A stretch of 64,000 nucleotides of DNA from the NCBI GenBank assembly GCA_020059605.1, contig JAGVBT010000028.1, positions 31,985-95,984 on the forward strand, in the 5' to 3' direction. This document shows positions 52,291 to 59,588 of this stretch, piece by piece. The position numbers and the translations under genes were made by a program. The notes under the pieces were generated by a model that saw only the letters and a program-made list of their open reading frames with translations, made no database searches and was not told the origin of the DNA. Numbering within the stretch: the stretch's first letter is position 1; each line of letters starts with the position of its first letter. Source of the stretch: Deltaproteobacteria bacterium. GTDB lineage: Bacteria; Desulfobacterota; BSN033; UBA1163.

Positions 52291-53105
52291 TCCCAGACAA
52301 TCTCTCGCAGGTTAAAAACAGGTCCCGCCTGGCAGACCCTTTGATAAGGGGTTTGCGGATCGGTCGTTTTGAGCACGCATCCCCAGCAGGCTCCGAAACC
52401 ACAGCCCATGCGGGCTTCCATCGAGGCCTGGATGGTCCATTTTCCAGATTTGATTCCCTTTGACAGGGCCTTCACCATCTCATCCGGTCCGCAAACATAA
52501 ACATGGTAAGGTTCATTTTTATCGAACCTCTTCATTTCCGAAAGAAAAAGGGTTACGACGGTTCCTTTTTTGCCCCGGCTCCCGTCTTCCGTTGCGATGA
52601 AAATGTTTGAACCCTTTCCACCCCCGAAATCGTTCTCACACAAGATGTCATCCTTCGTCTTTCCTCCGATAAAAACAGATAGCTGCCCTGACCGGAGCGG
52701 CTCGTTGAGAGGAGAAAGGGAGGCCATGCCCACCCCTCCGCCGATTAAAATGGTCCTGGCGGAAGAGGGGAGGGGGGGGAGGGTGAATCCATTCCCCAGC
52801 GGGCCGATCAAATTGACCTTCTCCCCTTTTTTAAAGGCCGCCATCTTTCGCGTGCCCTGGCCGACCATCTTATATAAAATAAGAAGATGCCCTCTCTTAC
52901 GTTTTTCGGGATGATGCGCCGGATAGCTCCTGTAGACAGAAAAGGGGCGTCTCAGAAGGGGGCGGCCGTCATTGGACGTCCGGAGCATCACAAACTGGCC
53001 AGGCTTCGTTTCGTCGGCAATCGCCGGGCAGTCCATTTCCAGCAGGAAATAAAGCGGCTTGATCCTTCTGTTGTTCAACACAATTCCGTCAGTCTGAATA
53101 GCCAT
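52287..53105 (-). CDS. pyrK: Dihydroorotate dehydrogenase B, electron-transfer subunit
   Basis: 272 residues, a ferredoxin-NADP reductase-fold subunit with FAD (RPLLRRPFSVYR), NAD-binding (TILIGGGVGMASL) and a C-terminal [2Fe-2S] motif ARMGCGFGACWGCVLKT, with the fourth cysteine in RVCQAGPVF. It passes electrons from PyrD FMN to NAD. First gene of the pyrKD pair. Upstream lies an S23-type repeat remnant rather than an obvious promoter. Confidence 0.94.
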   Translation of the reverse strand: MAIQTDGIVLNNRRIKPLYFLLEMDCPAIADETKPGQFVMLRTSNDGRPLLRRPFSVYRSYPAHHPEKRKRGHLLILYKMVGQGTRKMAAFKKGEKVNLIGPLGNGFTLPPLPSSARTILIGGGVGMASLSPLNEPLRSGQLSVFIGGKTKDDILCENDFGGGKGSNIFIATEDGSRGKKGTVVTLFLSEMKRFDKNEPYHVYVCGPDEMVKALSKGIKSGKWTIQASMEARMGCGFGACWGCVLKTTDPQTPYQRVCQAGPVFNLREIVWE

Positions 53106-53130
53106 CTTTGTTTAGAAAAATGAGGGTTTC

Positions 53131-53206
53131 GTCTAACGGCAACGGTAACGATGCCCCTGCCAGCCAGCCGGCAGGCGTATCGTTTATAAAAGGCTACGTC
53201 TAAACG
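53131..53206 (+). repeat. S23-type repeat derivative with GCCGGCAGG insert
   Basis: CTAACGGCAACGGTAACGAT, then a GCCAGCCGGCAGG palindrome, then CGTATCGTTTATAAAAGGCT and ACGTCTAAACG. It fills the gap between rimI and pyrK. An inverted near-copy is at 57396-57490. Confidence 0.6.
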
Positions 53207-53213
53207 TTTGAAT

Positions 53214-53666
53214 TTACCTTTCCATCAAAATCGCTTCGTGGTTTCCCTGATAAAATCCCTTCCTCCGACCGGCCTCTTGAAAGGCAAACGAATGGTAAAG
53301 ATGGATGGCAGGGAGATTGAGCGGGCTCACTTCGAGAAAAATTTTTTTTACTCCTTTTTGGCCGCAAAAATCGATATAGAAAGCCATCAATCGGCGCCCC
53401 AGGCCCTTGCGCCTGTACCGGGGGTGAACGCAAACATTGAAAAGCTCGGATTCTTCACCGATATGCCGAAAGCAGATAAAACCGGCAGGAAACGCGGTCC
53501 TGCGTTCCTCTTCGATGTCTATCAAAAAACAACCGGAGTGGGGATGGGCGATCTCTTCAAGAAACATATTTCTTGACCAGGGATTGAGCGTAGAGGTAGC
53601 CGCAATGGAAATAACCTCATTGACATCATCGACGTCCATCTTTCGGATGGTGATGGAGGGGTTCAT
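53214..53666 (-). CDS. rimI: Ribosomal-protein-alanine N-acetyltransferase-like GNAT
   Basis: 150 residues from the ATG at 53666, which overlaps the TPR gene by 4 bp; the much longer open frame runs inside that gene. GNAT fold with acetyl-CoA motif ELFNVCVHPRYRRKGLGRRL and the RimI-like LEVSPLNLPAIHLYHSFAF and EAGRRKGFYQ. It probably acetylates the N-terminal Ala of S18, though relaxed specificity is possible. No tsaB/tsaE neighbours are seen. Confidence 0.85.
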   Translation of the reverse strand: MNPSITIRKMDVDDVNEVISIAATSTLNPWSRNMFLEEIAHPHSGCFLIDIEEERRTAFPAGFICFRHIGEESELFNVCVHPRYRRKGLGRRLMAFYIDFCGQKGVKKIFLEVSPLNLPAIHLYHSFAFQEAGRRKGFYQGNHEAILMER

Positions 53667-55570
53667 TTTTTTTCCGGTTCCATTAAGCGTAGCAATTCGC
53701 CTGCCGCCTTTTTGAGATCTTCGTCCTTGGACTGGCTCGCGATAATTCCGTAAGATCGCCTGGCCTCCTCGACATGGCCCTTTTTTCTCTGGAGGTTCCC
53801 AATCTCTAAATGGGTCAAATAAAACCACGGGGAGCTTCCATCCAGGTATTTTAAGGCCATTTCGAAGCTGCGTCGGGCCCTGTCGTACTTCCCCAGCTGA
53901 TACAGGACCTCTCCCAGGCAGAAATAAGTCCCTCCCATCAATTGAACCTGTTCCCCCTGGAGGATCATCGAATAGTAGTGGAGGGCGTCCGGCATCTGGT
54001 TTCCCTTAAAAAAAAGCTCCCCCAACCGGAAGGCGGCATAGGAAGAGAGGGGATGTCCGGGATAATGTTCAAGGACCTGCTTGAAGGCCGTTTTCGCCTC
54101 GCTGTTTTCTTTCAGGGATGAATGGATGTTTCCGGCCTGGATCAGGGCAAAGAGCTTCCAGTGATGGTGGCCGTCTCTCAGGGCGAGATCCCTGTAGGTG
54201 TCCAGCGCCTGGGTCCAGGTTCCGGATCGAACGAAACATTCTCCCTTCATGAAAAGGGTTTCCTCGATATCCTTAGAGTTTGGAAATTCAAGCAGGAAGA
54301 TATCGAAGTTTGTGATGGCCTCTTTGAATTTGTCCTCCCAAAAATATCCCTTCCCGATCCGGGAAAGAGCCCTTTCCCGGTATTCGGTATTCAGGACATT
54401 AAAATAATAGGGCAGGGAGTCCGCGATATCGCCTTTCAGAAAATGAACTTCCGCATTGATCCACTGCAGCCATATTTTTTCTTCGTCAAAATGATTTAGT
54501 TTTTGAAGCCTCTGAAATACTTTATTCGCCCCTGGCAGATCGTTCTGCTGAAAATGGTTCCAATAGAGCGAAAGATAGGCCATTCCCCAGAGGACGTTTT
54601 CCTTCGGCATTGTTAGAATCATATTTAATTCTTTCATCGAGGCGGCATGGTCCCGTTGATTCAGATACACCTCCCCCAGCAAATAATGCGTATACGAGAG
54701 GAGCGGTGAATCCTTAAACTGGGTTCTAAAGGTTTTAAAGGTTTCTACGGCTTCCGCCTGGTTTCCGATCCGGTAGTTGCAAAACCCCAGTTTCCAGAGA
54801 ATCTCCTGGAAAAAGGGATCCTCTTTCAAGGGTTCGTAAAAGGCCGAATAGGTAGTCTTGGCTTCCTCGATTTGTCCCAATCTCAACCGGGCCTCGCCCA
54901 GCCAGAGAGGAACATATCTGGAATAGAAAGACGAAAAGGGTTTCACCTTCACCGTCAGCGTTTTGAGACGGGCAGCCGCTTCATCGAACCGGGCCTGTTT
55001 AAAAGATAAAATCCCAAGCCAGAACGCGGCGGACTGGCCGATTTCATTCGATTTCGTGAGAGCGGAAGCCCGTTTAAAGTGGGACTCGGCCCGGGGAAGT
55101 CGATTCGAGGCAAATTCGATCAATCCGAGAAAGTAGTAAACCTGGTCCAGGCCTTCGAATTTTGGGTGGCGGTTGAGGATGGCGAGCAGATAGTTCCTTG
55201 CCCTGTCGTTGTTTCCCAATCTGAGTTCGATATCGGCCAGCCAGAAATGGACGTAATCCGTATGTTCAAATTGCTTGCCTTCGTTTAACACCTTCAGAAA
55301 GACGGATCTGGATTCGGCAAGTTTCTCCTTCAGATGGAGTGTTCTTCCCAACAGATAACAAACTTCGAACAATCTGGGATGGTCCGGATACTCCTTCAGA
55401 AATTGTGAAAACTGCTTCTCGGAGATGTCGAAAAAACCATCCTGGAATGCCCCGGTTCCCACCCGGATCAGTTTGTCATCCTCGCCCATGGCCCTGGAAA
55501 AGGCATCCCGTCCATAACAATATCCCATGACCAGGACAACCAGAAGTATGAAGGTTATTTTCTTAAGCAT
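53663..55570 (-). CDS. Exported multi-TPR protein
   Basis: 635 residues. A signal peptide (MLKKITFILLVVLVMGYCYG) is followed by about fifteen tetratricopeptide repeats to the end (FDISEKQFSQFLKEYPDHPR, YVHFWLADIELRLGNNDRAR, AAFRLGELFFKGNQMPDALH, REIGNLQRKKGHVEEARRSY-like tail). Resembles BamD/CpoB-like periplasmic scaffolds of deltaproteobacteria. No catalytic domain. It is coupled to rimI. The true function is unknown; an envelope-assembly scaffold is plausible. Confidence 0.78.
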   Translation of the reverse strand: MLKKITFILLVVLVMGYCYGRDAFSRAMGEDDKLIRVGTGAFQDGFFDISEKQFSQFLKEYPDHPRLFEVCYLLGRTLHLKEKLAESRSVFLKVLNEGKQFEHTDYVHFWLADIELRLGNNDRARNYLLAILNRHPKFEGLDQVYYFLGLIEFASNRLPRAESHFKRASALTKSNEIGQSAAFWLGILSFKQARFDEAAARLKTLTVKVKPFSSFYSRYVPLWLGEARLRLGQIEEAKTTYSAFYEPLKEDPFFQEILWKLGFCNYRIGNQAEAVETFKTFRTQFKDSPLLSYTHYLLGEVYLNQRDHAASMKELNMILTMPKENVLWGMAYLSLYWNHFQQNDLPGANKVFQRLQKLNHFDEEKIWLQWINAEVHFLKGDIADSLPYYFNVLNTEYRERALSRIGKGYFWEDKFKEAITNFDIFLLEFPNSKDIEETLFMKGECFVRSGTWTQALDTYRDLALRDGHHHWKLFALIQAGNIHSSLKENSEAKTAFKQVLEHYPGHPLSSYAAFRLGELFFKGNQMPDALHYYSMILQGEQVQLMGGTYFCLGEVLYQLGKYDRARRSFEMALKYLDGSSPWFYLTHLEIGNLQRKKGHVEEARRSYGIIASQSKDEDLKKAAGELLRLMEPEKK

Positions 55571-55620
55571 ATCAAAAAATGGAGTGTAGTCCCCAGAGGG
55601 CCGCCCACGCGGGGTTGAAA

Positions 55621-56250
55621 TTAAACTGCAGGGTTCGATGGCGGCGAACCTGCCGCCGTAAACTTCTTGCGATTTTGATAAAAATCCAGTTCCTCCGGCG
55701 TATTAATGTTGATAAAAGATTCCCTCGTTGGGTCCAGACGGATAAACCGGGACTCCTCGACGATTTTTGTCGTGACCTGGCCGTAAAAATCGATGATTTT
55801 AAATTTGCCCTTGTCGATCATCTTTCTGATTTGCGGCAGGCAGTTTTTGGAATAGATGGCATGAAGGGGTTGCAAACCGTCTGAGGTCCTGGGCACGATC
55901 ACATCGTGGCCGTTGGCCTGTTCGATCAGGTATTGAATTAAAGACTCCCTGAGAAAAGGCATATCACTTGCGACGCAAAAGGAATACGGATGAGAGGAGT
56001 GGAAAAGCCCTGTATATAAGCCTCCAAGGGCGCCCCGGTCTTCGATGAGATCGCTCACGATCTTTGCCTTTAAAAAAGAATAGGCTTCCTTCCGGTTGGT
56101 GACGATGATAATCTCATGGAAAAATTTTTCAAAACAATCGTAAATTCTTTGAATGATAGGAATACCGCCGATCTCAAGAAAGGGTTTGTCTTGACCCATC
56201 CGGACACTTTTGCCGCCGGAGAGAATGATTCCGGTCAGATTTGTTTTCAA
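55621..56250 (-). CDS. mobA: Molybdenum cofactor guanylyltransferase
   Basis: 209 residues. LTGIILSGGKSVRMGQDKPF is the nucleotidyltransferase loop; EDRGALGGLYTGL and VASDMPFLRESLIQYLI carry the metal Asp; GLQPLHAIYSKNCLPQI and FININTPEELDFYQ follow. It transfers GMP to molybdopterin to make the MGD cofactor for DMSO-reductase-family enzymes. Start is TTG at 56250 with AGGTGAT upstream. The 50-bp gap to the TPR gene suggests co-transcription. Confidence 0.9.
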   Translation of the reverse strand: MKTNLTGIILSGGKSVRMGQDKPFLEIGGIPIIQRIYDCFEKFFHEIIIVTNRKEAYSFLKAKIVSDLIEDRGALGGLYTGLFHSSHPYSFCVASDMPFLRESLIQYLIEQANGHDVIVPRTSDGLQPLHAIYSKNCLPQIRKMIDKGKFKIIDFYGQVTTKIVEESRFIRLDPTRESFININTPEELDFYQNRKKFTAAGSPPSNPAV

Positions 56251-56291
56251 ACATCACCTGGACAATGTCTGATAAGATATATTATGTAAAC

Positions 56292-57395
56292 TTAAGCTTC
56301 AAACCTTAAAATCTTTCTCCAGCCGTCCCCCTCCTTCTCCCTCTTCTGGCTAATCTCTTCAAGTTCGCGGAGGATCTCTTCTTGCCTTTTAGTCAGGTTT
56401 TTCGGTGTTTTAATGAAAATCTGGGCGATAAGGTCGCCCCGGCCGTACCCCCTGATCCTTGGGAAACCTTCACCCTTTATTTTTATCATTTCATTATTTT
56501 CGGTTCCCTTGGGTATGGAAACATTTTTTTTACCGTTCAGGGTGGGAATTTCGATCTGCCCCCCCAACGCCGCCTGTGAGAAACTGATCGGTATCCGGCA
56601 AACAATATCGTCTCCATCCCTGATAAAGAACTCATGGGGTTCGACGAAGAGGAAGATAAAAAGATCTCCGGGAGATCCGCCCCTTTCACCTTCTTCTCCT
56701 TCTCCCCGTATTCTTAATTTAGAACCGGAATCAACGCCCGGAGGAACCTTTATTTTAATCTTTTTGGTTTCCCTGACCCTTCCGGATCCGTGGCACTCCT
56801 TGCAGGGATGGGGGTTGTATTTACCCTGCCCCTGGCATTGACCGCAGGTGGTGCTGATCGTGAAAAATCCCTGAGAGCGTAAAATCTGTCCCGTCCCTTT
56901 GCACTGTGGACAATGGACGGCCGATGTTCCCGGTTGGGCGCCCGTTCCCTGGCAGGATTCACAGGTTCCTCTCCTGGGGATTTCGATCTCTTCTTCTTTT
57001 CCGAAGGCGGCATCGTAAAATGAGATCTTCAAATCGTAACGAAGGTCGGCCCCCTGGCGCGCCCGGGTTCTTCGCCCGGGGGATGTCCCGAAGCCGAAAA
57101 ACCCCTCGAAGATGTCTCCGAAGGTTGAGAAAATATCTTCGAATCCACGAAATCCCGTAAACCCCGTTCCCCTCAGTCCTTCGATGCCGTATTGATCGTA
57201 AATCTCCCTTTTTTGCGGATCCCTTAGAACCTCGTAGGCCTCGGATGCAGCCTTAAACTTATTTTCCGCCTCGTGGACTCCCGGGTTCCGGTCGGGATGA
57301 TACTGCATCGCCACTTTTCGATAGGCCTTTTTGATCTCCTCTTCGTTCGCATTTTTTGAAACGCCGAGAATCTTATAGTAATCTTTGTTTTCCAT
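56292..57395 (-). CDS. dnaJ: Chaperone protein DnaJ
   Basis: 367 residues from the ATG at 57395. J-domain with YHPDRN (HPD motif), a Gly/Phe-rich linker ([12 protein letters not shown]), four CxxCxGxG-type zinc repeats ([32 protein letters not shown]) and the C-terminal client-binding domains. It stimulates DnaK. The 30-codon open stretch upstream is repeat sequence and is excluded. The start codon directly abuts an S23-type element; no Shine-Dalgarno is visible (the upstream bases are GGGCTTCGTC). Confidence 0.94.
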   Translation of the reverse strand: MENKDYYKILGVSKNANEEEIKKAYRKVAMQYHPDRNPGVHEAENKFKAASEAYEVLRDPQKREIYDQYGIEGLRGTGFTGFRGFEDIFSTFGDIFEGFFGFGTSPGRRTRARQGADLRYDLKISFYDAAFGKEEEIEIPRRGTCESCQGTGAQPGTSAVHCPQCKGTGQILRSQGFFTISTTCGQCQGQGKYNPHPCKECHGSGRVRETKKIKIKVPPGVDSGSKLRIRGEGEEGERGGSPGDLFIFLFVEPHEFFIRDGDDIVCRIPISFSQAALGGQIEIPTLNGKKNVSIPKGTENNEMIKIKGEGFPRIRGYGRGDLIAQIFIKTPKNLTKRQEEILRELEEISQKREKEGDGWRKILRFEA

Positions 57396-57490
57396 GACGA
57401 AGCCCGTATCGATTAACGGTGCCGTTAGACGCAGCCTTTTATAGACGATACGCCTGCCTGCCGGCTGGCAGGGGCATCGTAACCGCAACC
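57396..57490 (+). repeat. S23-type repeat filling the fmdB-dnaJ gap
   Basis: ACGAAGCCCGTATCGATTAA next to the dnaJ ATG is the standard left end. The right part GACGATACGCCTGCCTGCCG with GGCAGGGGCATCGTAACCGC is the inverted near-copy of 53131-53206. It occupies nearly the entire 104-bp spacer. Confidence 0.62.
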
Positions 57491-57499
57491 TTTCCCGAT

Positions 57500-57838
57500 C
57501 TATTTTTCGTAGTCCTCCAGGATCTTCCCGGTCCGTCCCCTTTCTACAATTTCATCCATCTTGGGGCCGAGATCAACCCCCATCTCTTTCATCCTTTTTT
57601 TCGCCCAGAGCCCGATATTCCTGGAATCCTTGTAGAAATCGTCTCCCCGTGGTTTGGACGCATCGAAATCGGCCAACCTCGAACTTTCGGCCTGGTGGAC
57701 TGAAAAGGATGAGATCAGTTTCATCAAGTCATTGCTTTTGCAAAATTTGCATCTGACTTCTTTTTCTTCCTTGGAGTTGAGAATCAACTGGGCGAATTCC
57801 CGGCCGCACCGGTTGCATTGATACTCAAAAATTGGCAT
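57500..57838 (-). CDS. FmdB-family zinc-ribbon protein
   Basis: 112 residues. The N-terminal FmdB zinc ribbon [15 protein letters not shown] with a second pair VRCKFCKS is followed by a charged helical tail. Family members are putative regulatory or chaperone-like proteins first noted in amidase/formamidase operons; the function here is unknown. In the same orientation as dnaJ and the downstream small gene order, so probably an operon fmdB-dnaJ-mobA. Confidence 0.82.
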   Translation of the reverse strand: MPIFEYQCNRCGREFAQLILNSKEEKEVRCKFCKSNDLMKLISSFSVHQAESSRLADFDASKPRGDDFYKDSRNIGLWAKKRMKEMGVDLGPKMDEIVERGRTGKILEDYEK

Positions 57839-57849
57839 GTTTCTTTTCC

Positions 57850-58092
57850 TTATTTCAAACGGGGTTTGTTCGCCTTTTTCTTTGAGCCCTTCCTGCCGGA
57901 GAGAGCCTCCTCTTTCCCGGTTGTCTCCTTCTCTCCGGTTTCGGAAAAAGTTTCTCCGGGGGCATACATTTTTTCGTTTGCGTCAGGCAACCCCGCCAGG
58001 AAGGTTTCGTAGTCCTTGAAGGTGATCAGTCCATTCTTGATATTTTTTTCAATATTCCTTCTATCGAACTTCTTATTTTCGTCAACGTGCAT
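57850..58092 (-). CDS. Small lysine-rich hypothetical protein
   Basis: Not recognised. 80 residues: a soluble helical part (FDRRNIEKNIKNGLITFKDY, ETFLAGLPDANEKMY) and a basic low-complexity tail (GRKGSKKKANKPRLK). AAGGAG precedes the ATG, which supports translation. It lies 11 bp upstream of fmdB on the same strand. The tail could contact nucleic acid or ribosomes; that is only a guess. Confidence 0.6.
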   Translation of the reverse strand: MHVDENKKFDRRNIEKNIKNGLITFKDYETFLAGLPDANEKMYAPGETFSETGEKETTGKEEALSGRKGSKKKANKPRLK

Positions 58093-58269
58093 GTCTTTGC
58101 TCCTTAATGGGGGTAAAAGGAATCAGCTCGTTCATTTTATGCATCATATAGAAAATTAGCACAATTTCATATCTCGTTCAAGTGGTTTTGTAACTTATTG
58201 TTATATTTACACAATTAACTATACCGTTGCTTTCCTTTGATGAATCACACGATTGGATGCACAAAATTG

Positions 58270-58298
58270 TTGACAAATTACAAATTTGTCGATAATAA
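58270..58298 (+). promoter_or_regulatory. Sigma-70 promoter with operator-like inverted repeat for the ketosynthase operon
   Basis: TTGACA (58270-58275), 17 bp, TAATAA (58293-58298). The spacer region is covered by a perfect inverted repeat GACAAATT-ACA-AATTTGTC (58272-58290), a likely repressor site. Confidence 0.65.
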
Positions 58299-58341
58299 TA
58301 AAGCGTAAAAATTTTGATAGGTTAGAAATTCAGGGAGAAAA

Positions 58342-59586
58342 ATGGAAAAAAGAAGGGTCGTTGTTACCGGCATGGGGGTCGTGGCCCCCAACGGTATTGG
58401 TGTGGATAATTTCTGGGACTCATTGGTCAACGGGAGATCGGGGGTCAGAAAAATCACCCATTTCGACGCCTCCTCCTATCCCTGCCAGGTTGCCGCAGAA
58501 GTTCCTGATTTCGACCCCACCGATTATATGGATCCCAAGACTGCAAAAAGACTGGACAGATTTGCACAATTTGCCTTAGCAGCCTCAAAAATGGCCTTTG
58601 AGGATTCAAAATTAAATTTAAATTTGATAGATCCATACAGAATCGGAGTAATTTGTGCAACTGGGATCGGTGGGGGTGAATGCAAAGAAAATCAACACAT
58701 TATTTTTATGGAAAAAGGAATAAAGAGAATAAGCCCTTTTGCTGCAGTAATGATTTGTGCTCACTCAGCCGCTGGGATAATAAGCTGTGAAATGGGAATA
58801 AAAGGCCCTAATACAACGATATCTTCTGGATGTACATCAGGTTTTGATGCAATCTATTCAGCTTATAACACAATTAAATTGGGGGATGCTGACGTAATGT
58901 TTGTTGGTGCTGGCGAGGCACCGATTACACCATATATTATTGGAATTTTCTGCGCTTGTGGACTTCTTTCGAAAGATAATGGCGAACCAGAGAAAACCAT
59001 AAAACCTTACGATATTCATGGATGTGGAACAGCATTAGGTGAAGGTGGAGCTATATTAATATTAGAAGAGCTTCAAAGCGCTCTCAAAAGAAAAGCAAAA
59101 ATATACGGCGAAATTTTAGGGTATAATTCATGTAATGAGGCTTATAATATATTTAAAATAGATCCAAGTGGAGAAACAACCGCAATTGGGATAAAGAAAG
59201 CAATAGAGAATGCTCGCATTGGTTTGGAAGATGTTGACTATATTAATGCCCATGGGAATGGGTCTCCCGAATATGATCTAAATGAGACGGTCGCCATAAA
59301 AAAAGTTTTTGGTAAATTGGCAATTTCCATTCCAGTTACTTCCATCAAGCCGATTACTGGACAATCTTTTTCAGTCACGGGCATCCTTCAAATGATTACC
59401 TCCTTATTAGTCTTTGAGCATAACATTATTCCCCCGACCACAAATCATAAGGTCAGCCCACCTGGTTGTGATCTATTTTATGTACCAAATCATTTTATAA
59501 AAAAAGAAGTCAATGTTGCTCTTATGAATTCTTTGGGTTATGGCGGTGGTCATACAATCCTGATTGCTGGCAAATTTAAATATTAA
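58342..59586 (+). CDS. Beta-ketoacyl-ACP synthase II-like protein with altered active site
   Basis: 414 residues, a FabF-like thiolase fold. VVVTGMGVVAPNGIGVDNFW at the N-terminus, nucleophile Cys164 in TTISSGCTSGFDAI, and first catalytic His304 in INAHGNGSPEYDL. Where FabF has TGH, this protein has ITGQ (Gln341); Lys336 before it is kept. The Gly-rich end is NSLGYGGGH instead of FGFGGTN. It may load acyl chains but be slow at malonyl decarboxylation. From about codon 72 the gene becomes strikingly AT-rich. GGGAGA precedes the ATG. No ACP gene is nearby. Confidence 0.82.
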   Translation: MEKRRVVVTGMGVVAPNGIGVDNFWDSLVNGRSGVRKITHFDASSYPCQVAAEVPDFDPTDYMDPKTAKRLDRFAQFALAASKMAFEDSKLNLNLIDPYRIGVICATGIGGGECKENQHIIFMEKGIKRISPFAAVMICAHSAAGIISCEMGIKGPNTTISSGCTSGFDAIYSAYNTIKLGDADVMFVGAGEAPITPYIIGIFCACGLLSKDNGEPEKTIKPYDIHGCGTALGEGGAILILEELQSALKRKAKIYGEILGYNSCNEAYNIFKIDPSGETTAIGIKKAIENARIGLEDVDYINAHGNGSPEYDLNETVAIKKVFGKLAISIPVTSIKPITGQSFSVTGILQMITSLLVFEHNIIPPTTNHKVSPPGCDLFYVPNHFIKKEVNVALMNSLGYGGGHTILIAGKFKY

Positions 59587-59588
59587 GA

